Shown: one piece after another, positions 18,252 through 26,866 of the stretch
Layout: each line of letters starts with the position of its first letter
Numbering within the stretch: position 1 is the stretch's first letter
Source: JAAYYM01 sp964631375
Lineage (GTDB): Bacteria; Bacillota; Clostridia; Lachnospirales; Lachnospiraceae
DNA length: 64,000 bases
Assembly (NCBI GenBank): GCA_964631375.1
Contig: CAZVYQ010000010.1
Location: 1-64,000, forward strand
Reading direction: 5' to 3'
The notes under the pieces: generated by a model
Told to the model about the DNA's origin: nothing
What the model saw: the letters and a program-made list of their open reading frames with translations, nothing else
Databases searched by the model: none
Translations under genes and position numbers: made by a program

Positions 18252-19505
18252 ATGGCACAATTTATGGAATATATAAAAATGGCCCTTCAGAATCTGCGTT
18301 CCAACAAAGGACGCTCTCTTCTGACCATGTTAGGAATCATCATTGGTATCTCTTCTGTCATCATGATCATCTCGATTGGTAACGGTGTCAGAGGAAGTAT
18401 CAGTGAGGATCTGAATAAGTTGTCAAGCGGACAGATTGGTGTCAGTGTAAATGAAACAAAAAAGAAGGATAATAACTTCTACTTTAATCAAACTGACATG
18501 GACGCCATCGAAAACAATGTCCCCCATGTGAAAGGCGTCACCCCCGGCAGCAATTATCGCTTCTGGCCATTGGTATCCGCTCCAAAGGTCACCAATCAGG
18601 AAGCAATGCTCTATACTGGAACAGAAGCCTTCCAATATGCTTACCCGCAGCCAATCATGGCTGGCTCCTATTTTACGAAAGAGGATGTTGACAGTGGTGC
18701 TCCGGTTTGCGTCTTGACCGAAATGGGAGCCCGCAAATTATTTGGTACAACTGATAATGTGATCGGAATGACCATTGAGATTGACCTCTGGGGTATGACG
18801 GCAGATCTGACAGTTATAGGTATCGAAAAGGACAGTGAATCAGCCACTATGAACATGATGACCGGTGCAAACCAGCAGATCATGATTCAGTCTCCCTACA
18901 CAATGATGTCTACCCTGTTTGGTTGGGAAATGGATGAATTTGATAATTTCTTTATCTTTTCAGAAGCTCCGGAATATTCACAGTCCATCAGTACATCTGT
19001 TGTGAAGATTCTGGAAGCCAGATACGATGTCCGTGGAGAAGGATTCTTTCAGATTGATAAATCTGACGATTCCCTTGGACAGATTACAAATGTTCTGTCC
19101 TATATCACCCTTTTTATTGTTTTTGTAGCCTCTATTTCACTCCTGGTCGGTGGAATCGGAGTTATGAATATCATGCTTGTATCAGTAACCGAGCGTACAC
19201 AGGAAATAGGTATTCGTAAAGCACTCGGAGCCAAAACCGGTGCGATCATGACACAGTTTCTGGCCGAAGCGTCTATGATCACCCTTGTCGGGGGTGTCAT
19301 AGGTATCATTCTAGGTGTGTTCGGAGCCTACGGGATCTGTGCTCTTCTGACAGCTCTAAAGTTATTTGAATGTACCGCCAAGGTAACTTTGGTAACAGTT
19401 ATCGTTGCAAGTCTTTTCTCATCAGCAGTCGGAATCTTCTTCGGTATCTATCCTGCAAAAAAAGCGGCCAGACTAAGTCCGATTGAAGCATTAAGACACG
19501 AATAA
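18252..19505 (+). CDS. ABC transporter permease (MacB/FtsX type), copy 1
   Basis: A 417-residue permease with the MacB layout. The N-terminal segment NLRSNKGRSLLTMLGIIIGI includes the first membrane helix, a large extracytoplasmic MacB_PCD domain follows (about 45-275), and three C-terminal helices contain GGIGVMNIMLVSVTERT, EIGIRKALGA and FGIYPAKKAARLSP. It is about 14 nt downstream of the adaptor gene. The next gene is a close paralogue, and the two probably form a heterodimer (inference), as a MacB-type complex needs two permease subunits. Confidence 0.94.
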   Translation: MAQFMEYIKMALQNLRSNKGRSLLTMLGIIIGISSVIMIISIGNGVRGSISEDLNKLSSGQIGVSVNETKKKDNNFYFNQTDMDAIENNVPHVKGVTPGSNYRFWPLVSAPKVTNQEAMLYTGTEAFQYAYPQPIMAGSYFTKEDVDSGAPVCVLTEMGARKLFGTTDNVIGMTIEIDLWGMTADLTVIGIEKDSESATMNMMTGANQQIMIQSPYTMMSTLFGWEMDEFDNFFIFSEAPEYSQSISTSVVKILEARYDVRGEGFFQIDKSDDSLGQITNVLSYITLFIVFVASISLLVGGIGVMNIMLVSVTERTQEIGIRKALGAKTGAIMTQFLAEASMITLVGGVIGIILGVFGAYGICALLTALKLFECTAKVTLVTVIVASLFSSAVGIFFGIYPAKKAARLSPIEALRHE

Positions 19506-19555
19506 GCCCCAAAATGATACATTCATTTTCCGGCAGTTAAAATCGAGGTTAAGAT

Positions 19556-20803
19556 ATGACACAGTTTTTTGAATACATCAAAATGGCTTTTCAAAATCTA
19601 AGAAATAATAAAGGACGTTCCTTTTTGACCATGTTAGGAATTATCATAGGCATCTCCTCTGTCATCATGATCATTTCTATCGGTAACGGAATCAAGGGAA
19701 GCATTGATGATACACTGACTGATTTTGTGGGTGGTCAGTTGTATGTCTATCTCGATGAGAAAAAACAGAAAGAAAACTTGATAGAACTTGTACCAGAGGA
19801 TTTTGAGGCAATGGAGGAAAAGATTCCACATGTTAAGGCCGTGACTCCTGAGTATTGGAACTATGGAAAAATCACAGGGGCAAAGGGTATAGATCTGGAT
19901 GCCACTGTCAAGGGTGGTATGGCAGGTTATCAGTATATCGCAAAGGAACCGATCATCAAGGGTTCTTACTTTACGAAAGACGATGTTGCATCTGCTGAGA
20001 GAGTTTGTGTCATCAGTGAATCCGGTGCCAGAGCTCTGTTTGGTACAACTGAAAATGTCATCGGCATGCCTGTCGATATCACACTTTATGGATTGACTGC
20101 ACAGGTGAGAGTCAAGGGTATTCGTCAGGATTCTACTTCTGCTCTGTTAAATATGATGACGGGTGCCGATTCCAGATATTCTATTGAAATTCCTTATACA
20201 GTATGTGGTTCTGCCTTTAACTTCTGGGTAGAGACCTTTAACGGTGCCTATATCATCGGTGAAGGACCACAATATTCCAAGGATATCTATACTGCTGCTA
20301 TTAATCTGCTGGAGGCACGCTATGATGTCAGAGGCGAAGGTTATTTTGTCCTTCAGGATCTGAATCAGGACATTGCCAGCATCACAAGTACATTGGACGG
20401 TATTACGATCTTCATTGTATTTGTTGCCTCGATTGCTCTTTTGGTTGGTGGTATCGGTGTTATGAATATCATGCTGGTTTCTGTGACAGAGCGTACACGT
20501 GAGATCGGCATTCGTAAGGCTCTCGGTGCCAAAACAAATGCAATCTTGACACAGTTCTTGTCAGAAGCTGCTATTATCACTCTTGTCGGAGGTCTGATTG
20601 GAATCATACTCGGTATCCTTGGTGCCACGGGTGTTTGTAATCTATTGACATCATTGGATCTATTGGAGTGCTCGGCACAGGTGAATCCTTCTACTGTAAT
20701 TGTGGCGAGCCTATTCTCTTCTTCTGTTGGTATTTTCTTTGGAATTTATCCTGCAAAGAAAGCAGCAAAGCTAAGTCCGATTGAGGCATTGAGACGAGAT
20801 TAA
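19556..20803 (+). CDS. ABC transporter permease (MacB/FtsX type), copy 2
   Basis: A 415-residue permease, collinear with and strongly similar to the preceding one along its whole length (same NLRNNKGRSFLTMLGIIIGI start, same GGIGVMNIMLVSVTERT block, same C-terminal AKKAAKLSPIEALR end). The extracytoplasmic domains are more divergent than the membrane parts. This indicates tandem duplication followed by specialisation of the exposed domain. It ends the operon, 22 nt before a strong hairpin. Confidence 0.94.
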   Translation: MTQFFEYIKMAFQNLRNNKGRSFLTMLGIIIGISSVIMIISIGNGIKGSIDDTLTDFVGGQLYVYLDEKKQKENLIELVPEDFEAMEEKIPHVKAVTPEYWNYGKITGAKGIDLDATVKGGMAGYQYIAKEPIIKGSYFTKDDVASAERVCVISESGARALFGTTENVIGMPVDITLYGLTAQVRVKGIRQDSTSALLNMMTGADSRYSIEIPYTVCGSAFNFWVETFNGAYIIGEGPQYSKDIYTAAINLLEARYDVRGEGYFVLQDLNQDIASITSTLDGITIFIVFVASIALLVGGIGVMNIMLVSVTERTREIGIRKALGAKTNAILTQFLSEAAIITLVGGLIGIILGILGATGVCNLLTSLDLLECSAQVNPSTVIVASLFSSSVGIFFGIYPAKKAAKLSPIEALRRD

Positions 20804-20825
20804 TTCATTTATTTTTATTCTATCA

Positions 20826-20857
20826 CAGATTGTTGCCACCACTATGGCAACAATCTG
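20826..20857. terminator. Strong hairpin between convergent genes
   Basis: A perfect 13-bp stem (CAGATTGTTGCCA and its complement) with a 6-nt loop lies between the exporter operon and murE, which end towards each other. There is no immediate long T run on either side, but short T/A tracts flank it. It probably works as a bidirectional terminator. Confidence 0.7.
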
Positions 20858-20869
20858 AGCATTTAATCT

Positions 20870-22333
20870 TTAAAAATCGGACGCCAAAACATCACGAATG
20901 ATGTCTCTCTCATCCATTGGATACTTTTGTCCCTTAATCTCCTGATAGTCCTCATGTCCCTTACCTGCCAGCACAATGACATCGCCCGGCTGTCCATTAT
21001 GAATTACATATGCAATCGCTTCTCTACGATCACAGATCTCTATATATTTTCCAGAAGTCTTCTCAATCCCGGTACGAATATCCGCAATAATATCTTCCGG
21101 TTCCTCGAATCTCGGATTATCCGACGTGATTACCGTCAGATCAGCCAATCTGCCAGACACCTCTCCCATCTCGTAACGTCGTATTTTAGAACGATTACCG
21201 CCACATCCAAATAAACATACAATACGCTTTGGTTGATACTCTCTCAGGGTCGTTAACAGGCTTTCAAGTGCCATTGCATTATGAGCATAATCGATCATTA
21301 GTGCAAAGTCATCTGATACCTTGATCATTTCTATTCTTCCTTTGACCTTCGCCTCGCGAAGGGCACGAACAATATCAGAACGCTCAATGTTAAAATGACG
21401 GCATACTGCGATTGCCGCAAGTGCATTGTACACACTGAATTTTCCCGGGGTATCAATGGTAACCTCAAGCGAAATCAGCCCTTCGGTACGGAAAGAAACA
21501 CCCAGATAACCGGGAGTTGAAACAAGTTCTATATCACGTGCAATGATATCTGCACCCTCTTTCAGTCCAAAGCTTTCTAATTGACAGGTATGATCCCGTA
21601 ATACCTTCTGAACATGTACATCATCCGCATTCACAATACCTGTTTTACATTGTTGGAACAATAAACCCTTGCAGGACAGATATTCATCAAAGCTTCCATG
21701 CTCATTCGGTCCGATGTGATCCGGTTCAATATTTGTAAAAATCCCAAGTTCAAAATCAATGGCCTGTGTACGATGCATCATCAGCCCCTGTGAAGAAACC
21801 TCCATCACAACGACCTGTATGCCCTCATCAACCATCCTCTTAAAATACTCTTGTAAAATATATGACTCCGGTGTTGTATTTGCTGCAGGAATATGTTCAT
21901 CTCCAATGATTACTTCAATCGTGCCAATCAAACCAACCCGATAGCCTGCATTCTCCAAGATCGATTTGATCAGATAAGTAGTTGTAGTCTTACCTTTTGT
22001 TCCTGTAATCCCAATGACCTTCATTGTCCTTGCCGGATATCCAAAATAAGCCGCACTGATATGTGCCATGGCATATCTCGTGTCATCAACCTTGATCACT
22101 GTCACATCACTTGGTATATCCACATCCTGTTCTACGACCAGAACTGTTGCTCCATTTTGTACAACCTCTGCCGCAATGCTATGTCCATCAAAGTTCGCTC
22201 CGACAATACAGATAAACAGGCAATCCTTCGTCACCTTTCTGGAGTCATAGACTACCTGATTAACCTTTCTCTCCAGTGATCCCTTCACACATTCATACGA
22301 AAACCCTTGTAATAACTCCCTTAACTGTCTCAT
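20870..22333 (-). CDS. murE: UDP-MurNAc-L-Ala-D-Glu:meso-diaminopimelate ligase
   Basis: A 487-residue Mur ligase that adds the third residue of the peptidoglycan stem peptide in the cytoplasm. The ATP site is GTKGKTTTT. The C-terminal DNPR motif (TSDNPRFEEP) marks the meso-diaminopimelate type rather than the lysine type. An upstream ATG at 22342 is possible, but the ATG at 22333 (MRQLRELL) is better spaced from AAAGAGG. The gene lies away from a dcw cluster, after the small Cys-rich protein gene. Confidence 0.95.
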   Translation of the reverse strand: MRQLRELLQGFSYECVKGSLERKVNQVVYDSRKVTKDCLFICIVGANFDGHSIAAEVVQNGATVLVVEQDVDIPSDVTVIKVDDTRYAMAHISAAYFGYPARTMKVIGITGTKGKTTTTYLIKSILENAGYRVGLIGTIEVIIGDEHIPAANTTPESYILQEYFKRMVDEGIQVVVMEVSSQGLMMHRTQAIDFELGIFTNIEPDHIGPNEHGSFDEYLSCKGLLFQQCKTGIVNADDVHVQKVLRDHTCQLESFGLKEGADIIARDIELVSTPGYLGVSFRTEGLISLEVTIDTPGKFSVYNALAAIAVCRHFNIERSDIVRALREAKVKGRIEMIKVSDDFALMIDYAHNAMALESLLTTLREYQPKRIVCLFGCGGNRSKIRRYEMGEVSGRLADLTVITSDNPRFEEPEDIIADIRTGIEKTSGKYIEICDRREAIAYVIHNGQPGDVIVLAGKGHEDYQEIKGQKYPMDERDIIRDVLASDF

Positions 22334-22374
22334 TTCTGACATCCTCTTTCCTGTCTATAATCATTCACTGTCTA

Positions 22375-22830
22375 TTATTCTTCACGATTCATAATATATG
22401 CTTCAAACATTCTTGCAGCATCACCCACCAGTTCAACGCATGGACGCTTGTGATAATACTCCTCTGTCCGTTCAGCCGGTACCGGATTATCCTGTTTTTG
22501 CTGAAGACCTAACAACTCACGGCATACAATAGAACCATTCTGTTCTTTAAAATCATTTGCCAATTCCTGAATTCTTGCGTAATGATCTGCTTTTTCGTCT
22601 CTTGCCTTAGGATCACTGTATCCATATTTCACACCAGCTGCCATAAACATCCCGCTGACAGCACCACACACCTCTCTCAACCGCCCCATGCCGCCACCAA
22701 AAGATGATGAAAGTCTGAGAGCCGTCTCCTGATCCACACCTAATTCGTCACTGAATGCACAAAATACTGCTTGAGCGCAATTATAGCCCTCCAGAAACAA
22801 TTGTTTTGCTTTTTCTTCATGTGTACTCAT
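22375..22830 (-). CDS. C_GCAxxG_C_C family (redox-type) protein
   Basis: A 151-residue protein with the family's spaced cysteines: YNCAQAV near residue 17, the REVCGAVSG block in a Gly-rich stretch, CRELLG and KRPCVELV near the C-terminus. The family is common in anaerobes and thought to be redox-active or metal-binding, but no reaction is established. It has a full AGGAGG and lies between cls and murE on the same strand with gaps of about 30-40 nt. Confidence 0.9.
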   Translation of the reverse strand: MSTHEEKAKQLFLEGYNCAQAVFCAFSDELGVDQETALRLSSSFGGGMGRLREVCGAVSGMFMAAGVKYGYSDPKARDEKADHYARIQELANDFKEQNGSIVCRELLGLQQKQDNPVPAERTEEYYHKRPCVELVGDAARMFEAYIMNREE

Positions 22831-22867
22831 ATCTTTCCTCCTATTGCAAGTTATATCAACCTATGAA

Positions 22868-24439
22868 TTACATTAGCGAGCCAAAAATCTTAAAGATCCT
22901 TCCAATGATTCTCTGAAGGATATTGACCTTTCTGTACTCCTCTGATGTAATCAGGATACTCTTTCTTATGGTATCTTGAAAATCAGCTTCCACATCATGA
23001 ATCACCCTATGTTTATAAATATATATTGCACATTCAAAATGATGATACAGACTTCGATAATCAAGATTAATGGAACCAACAACTGCCTTTTCTCCATCAC
23101 AAACAAATGACTTGGCATGAATAAAGCCCGGTTTGTATTCATAAATCTTAACCCCTGCCTTAATCAATGTCTGATAATAGGTTTTCGCAATCAGAAACGG
23201 AATGGTCTTATCAGGTACATGAGGCAGAACCAATTGCACGTCTACTCCTCTTTTTGCTGCGAAACAGAGTGCTGACAGCATCTCATGATCTACGATCAGA
23301 TACGGAGTCATGATATGGACATATTTTCTGGCCTTATTCAGGATATCTCGATATATGTCCTCTGCAATATCTTCTTCATTTGTAGGTTCATCTCCGTATG
23401 GAACAATATAGCCTTCTGCGGTAGCCAGCTTCTCATGCTTTACATTCAGATAATGCTCATCGTTCCAGGGACGTGGTTCCGATACATTCCACATCTGCAG
23501 GAATAGAGCAACCATGCTCCTGACTGCATCACCACTCACCTTGATCGCAGTATCCTTCCAGTGTCCGTAGAGATTCCTTTCATTAATGTATTCATCTGCC
23601 AGATTGATACCGCCGGTAAACCCAACCTTTCCGTCTACAATTAAATTTTTCCTATGATCCCGATTATTCTGGTGTGTAGATAAGAACGGAATAATCGGTG
23701 CATACATCTTTGCTTTGATCCCCATTGCCCGTAGCCGCTTGGGATAACTGTAAGGCAGACATGCCACTGTACAGGTTCCATCATACATCACACGAACCTC
23801 CACACCCTCCTTGACCTTCCTTTTTAAAATATCAAGAATCGAATTCCACATGATGCCTTCTGATATAATGAAAAACTCGATGAAAATAAAATCCTTTGCC
23901 TTTTCCAGCTCTTCTTTGATCGCAACAAATACCGATTCTCCGGATGGATAATAAACGGCATCCGTATTCCGATATGTCGGAAAGCCTCCTGTATGCTGTA
24001 AATAATATGAGATATCTGCAAAATGAGGTTCTTCGCGCTCCAGCTGTGCTGTAATGTCCGGTTGCTCAGACAGATACTGCTTAGTTGCCATACGTGTCTT
24101 TTTCATTTCCTTTTTGAGTCCAATCGCACCGGGATTGATCATGACAAATAAATACAGCAGTACCCCAAACAACGGAAAGACACACAAAGGAATCATCCAG
24201 GCAAGTTTAAACTCCGGACGACTGTTCAAATTGATCATATATACAACTAATATGGCGCTGAAAATATAGAAGCCCACAACAAAATATTCACGATATGGAT
24301 TAAGATAATAGAAAACACCGAATAGAACCAATATTTGAATTAACAACAGAATAAAGGTTATCATCGTACGGCTGAAGAGAATTCGGAATAACATCCTGCG
24401 ACTCTTGTGTTTTACTTTCTCCGAAATATGCTCACTCAT
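22868..24439 (-). CDS. cls: Cardiolipin synthase
   Basis: A 523-residue phospholipase-D-type enzyme that joins two phosphatidylglycerols to make cardiolipin at the membrane. Two N-terminal membrane helices (about 20-80) precede two PLD domains, each with an HKD motif: HRKNLIVDG with a following GGIN, and HAKSFVCDG with GSINLDYRS. Length is typical of bacterial Cls. It starts 32 nt after the STAS gene stop and is likely in the same transcript. Confidence 0.95.
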   Translation of the reverse strand: MSEHISEKVKHKSRRMLFRILFSRTMITFILLLIQILVLFGVFYYLNPYREYFVVGFYIFSAILVVYMINLNSRPEFKLAWMIPLCVFPLFGVLLYLFVMINPGAIGLKKEMKKTRMATKQYLSEQPDITAQLEREEPHFADISYYLQHTGGFPTYRNTDAVYYPSGESVFVAIKEELEKAKDFIFIEFFIISEGIMWNSILDILKRKVKEGVEVRVMYDGTCTVACLPYSYPKRLRAMGIKAKMYAPIIPFLSTHQNNRDHRKNLIVDGKVGFTGGINLADEYINERNLYGHWKDTAIKVSGDAVRSMVALFLQMWNVSEPRPWNDEHYLNVKHEKLATAEGYIVPYGDEPTNEEDIAEDIYRDILNKARKYVHIMTPYLIVDHEMLSALCFAAKRGVDVQLVLPHVPDKTIPFLIAKTYYQTLIKAGVKIYEYKPGFIHAKSFVCDGEKAVVGSINLDYRSLYHHFECAIYIYKHRVIHDVEADFQDTIRKSILITSEEYRKVNILQRIIGRIFKIFGSLM

Positions 24440-24471
24440 ACAACTTCACCATCTTTCGACCAGACAGGGAA

Positions 24472-24777
24472 TCAATCCTCTATTTCAAATAATGGGATAA
24501 AGCCCACCATCTCCATAGTATTCCGCACTGCATCATTTAAATGTCTGAGCGTTACGCCACAGCCAATCTCGTTTCCGATCTTTTTGGCACGTAAAATCAC
24601 ACCCAGTCCTGAACTACTGATATACGAGACCTCCTTAAAATCAAAGATAATCTTATGCGGACATTCTGCTTTACAATCCTCTACGGCACTCATAAAGTCT
24701 GAAGCAACAGGGGTATTGATTGCACCAAATAATGCGATTACTGTTTCGTTCTTTGCAATCCTCTTTTCAACTTTCAT
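24472..24777 (-). CDS. STAS-domain protein (anti-sigma factor antagonist type)
   Basis: A 101-residue single STAS domain, as in SpoIIAA/RsbV. The conserved phospho-acceptor region is SYISSSGLGVIL near residues 54-65. Such proteins normally bind an anti-sigma kinase of the SpoIIAB/RsbW type; none is adjacent here. The start has GAGGAGG, and a consensus promoter lies 66-94 nt upstream. It heads the STAS-cls-GCAxxG-murE gene run. Confidence 0.9.
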   Translation of the reverse strand: MKVEKRIAKNETVIALFGAINTPVASDFMSAVEDCKAECPHKIIFDFKEVSYISSSGLGVILRAKKIGNEIGCGVTLRHLNDAVRNTMEMVGFIPLFEIED

Positions 24778-24842
24778 AGAAAATAAACCTCCTCTTCCCC
24801 GATCAGCCTCCCCAGACCATACATCTGCATAGATGTGATATC

Positions 24843-24871
24843 ATTATACTCTAAAAAACAATTCTTGTTAA
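24843..24871 (-). promoter_or_regulatory. Promoter of the STAS-cls transcript
   Basis: On the minus strand TTAACA (24866-24871) is followed after 17 nt by TATAAT (24843-24848), 5/6 and 6/6 matches to the sigma-A consensus. It lies just after the terminator hairpin that closes the recJ transcript, so the STAS operon is independently transcribed. Confidence 0.75.
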
Positions 24872-24885
24872 GACCTTTTTATAAA

Positions 24886-24924
24886 GAGAAATCCCGTGAT
24901 ACGAATACCACGGGATTAAATCTC
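24886..24924 (-). terminator. Terminator downstream of recJ
   Basis: A stem of AATCCCGTG and CACGGGATT, extended by GAGA/TCTC with a small bulge, sits between recJ and the STAS promoter. On the minus strand it is followed by an A/T-rich stretch (TTTATAAAAA). A second, weaker hairpin (GATAGT and ACTATC arms, 24938-24961) lies between it and recJ. Confidence 0.65.
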
Positions 24925-25048
24925 TTATGAGGGGGGAGATAGTGAGTGTTTATCAACTATCTGAATATATCTTACCTAAGAATTGTGTACAATCTGTGTC
25001 TATATTCTAAAATAAAGTTAATGATTTTATTAAGAAAGCCTTTCCCAA

Positions 25049-26779
25049 TCATAAAAAAATATAATGCAGAATATGTATCTGTACACTTTCCTTTCCCATA
25101 TATGTATTCAGCTCAGGAGTGTATACGATTGCCAGTTTTGCCGTGCTCTGACCACTCTTCTCCATATCCCTTTGAAACACCTTTCCTTCTCCAAACCATA
25201 TCGCTTCTACTCTTGTATGATCCTTACTTTCCAGTTTCAGTTTCACTACATTCTGGTTCCTACCGACGATATTCATAGAGATAATATGAAGATTCTTTTC
25301 CGCAAATAAAGGCTTTGGATTGCCTGTTCCAAACGGTTCCAGCATGGAAATCTCTCGAATCAGTTCCTTTGTGGCATAAGAAACAGGCATTGCAATATCA
25401 ATCTGCACCTTCTCCTGCATATCCTCTTCTGTCAAAGTGGTGTGTTCATTCAACCTGCTTCGTAATATATCTATGTTCTCTTCTTTCATCGAAAGCCCTG
25501 CTGCCAATTTGTGACCTCCGTATTTCAAAAACAGTTCCTTACAGGCCGTCATCTCATCATACATATGATATGCATCAATGGATCGTCCCGAGCCCTTAAC
25601 TCCTTCACCTGTCCTTGTCAGTACAAATGTCGGACGGTAAAATCGTTCTCTGACTCTACCCGCAATGATTCCTGCCAGACTTTCATGACAATCAGGCAAG
25701 TATATCACCAGTACCCTGTCTGTTGACAGCATTTGTTCCGCCTGAGAAAATGCCAAATCCTGATACTTCTTTGTCATATCCTTTCTACTGTCATTTAATG
25801 CTTTCAGTTCAGCTGCCGTTTCTGCAGCCTCCGCCATGTTCTGTGTACGAAACAATGACAAAGCTCGTTCAGCACTGTCCAGTCTCCCTGTTGCATTGAT
25901 ACACGGTCCAATGATATAACCAATGTGAAAAGGAGTTAATTGGTCTCTGTTGATTCCGGTGGAATCTATCAGAGCACGGAGACCAATATTCTTAGTATTT
26001 CTGATTCTCTCTATTCCATATTTGACAATGATACGGTTTTCTTCCCGTAACTCCATTACATCACCGACAGTTGCAATGGCAGCAAACTCCAGAAACGCAT
26101 CTTGATCCAAGGCCTGTACACCTGCAAATTGATATAGAACCTCAATCAATTTATATACAACGACTGCACCACAAATTCCTTGATATGGATAGGTACAATC
26201 CTCCCTATGTGGATCTACTACACACTTTGCCGGTGGTAATAAATAATGCTTCTCACCTTTATCATTCAGCTCATATGGCACCTCATGATGATCTGTTACA
26301 ATAACCTGTATACCAAGTTCATTTGCATGAGCAATCTGTTCATCAGCCGCAATCCCATTATCACATGTAATGATCATCTGTATCTGATCGAGGTGAGCCT
26401 GATCGATCATTTCGCAACTAATGCCATATCCATCCTTAATCCGATCCGGAAGCTTGACATCTGCCACTGCTCCACATCTTTTCAATCCTGTTAATAAAAT
26501 GTAGGATGCACAGACCCCGTCTATGTCATAATCTCCTATCACACGTATTCGCTCTTGATTCTTGATCGCGGCAAGGATTCGTTTCGCTGCTTCATCTATA
26601 TCCTTCATCAAATGTGGATCATACAGATCAGATAAATTGCCATGTAGAAATCGTGTGATTTCCTCATCCGTCTGTAGATCACGATTTCTCAATATTCTTG
26701 CCAATATTGGTGAAATTTGAAAATGTTCTGCCATCAATTGAAAATCTGCTCTTTTTGTTGTCACAAACCAATTTGCCAT
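25049..26779 (-). CDS. recJ: Single-stranded-DNA-specific exonuclease RecJ
   Basis: A 576-residue DHH-family 5'-3' exonuclease acting in RecF-pathway recombination and repair. The catalytic aspartates are in DYDIDGVCAS, and the family DHH motif in VTDHHEV; a DHHA1 domain with GGHKLAAGLS follows, then an OB domain. A longer frame starts at 26803, but the ATG at 26779 (MANWFVTT) has the better ribosome binding site and matches family starts. It follows secDF, as in many Clostridia. Confidence 0.95.
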   Translation of the reverse strand: MANWFVTTKRADFQLMAEHFQISPILARILRNRDLQTDEEITRFLHGNLSDLYDPHLMKDIDEAAKRILAAIKNQERIRVIGDYDIDGVCASYILLTGLKRCGAVADVKLPDRIKDGYGISCEMIDQAHLDQIQMIITCDNGIAADEQIAHANELGIQVIVTDHHEVPYELNDKGEKHYLLPPAKCVVDPHREDCTYPYQGICGAVVVYKLIEVLYQFAGVQALDQDAFLEFAAIATVGDVMELREENRIIVKYGIERIRNTKNIGLRALIDSTGINRDQLTPFHIGYIIGPCINATGRLDSAERALSLFRTQNMAEAAETAAELKALNDSRKDMTKKYQDLAFSQAEQMLSTDRVLVIYLPDCHESLAGIIAGRVRERFYRPTFVLTRTGEGVKGSGRSIDAYHMYDEMTACKELFLKYGGHKLAAGLSMKEENIDILRSRLNEHTTLTEEDMQEKVQIDIAMPVSYATKELIREISMLEPFGTGNPKPLFAEKNLHIISMNIVGRNQNVVKLKLESKDHTRVEAIWFGEGKVFQRDMEKSGQSTAKLAIVYTPELNTYMGKESVQIHILHYIFL

Positions 26780-26800
26780 CGTTCCTACCTTCCATTGTAG

Positions 26801-26836
26801 CAAACAGACTCAGGAAACGGATCCTGAGTCTGTTTG
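26801..26836 (-). terminator. Perfect hairpin between secDF and recJ
   Basis: A 15-bp perfect stem (CAAACAGACTCAGGA and its complement) with a 6-nt loop. No T run follows on the minus strand; instead recJ begins 22 nt later. It could attenuate read-through into recJ or be an mRNA processing/stability element. There is no separate promoter visible between it and recJ. Confidence 0.6.
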
Positions 26837-26866
26837 GTGTTGCATCTATATTGGAGACAAAGATCA

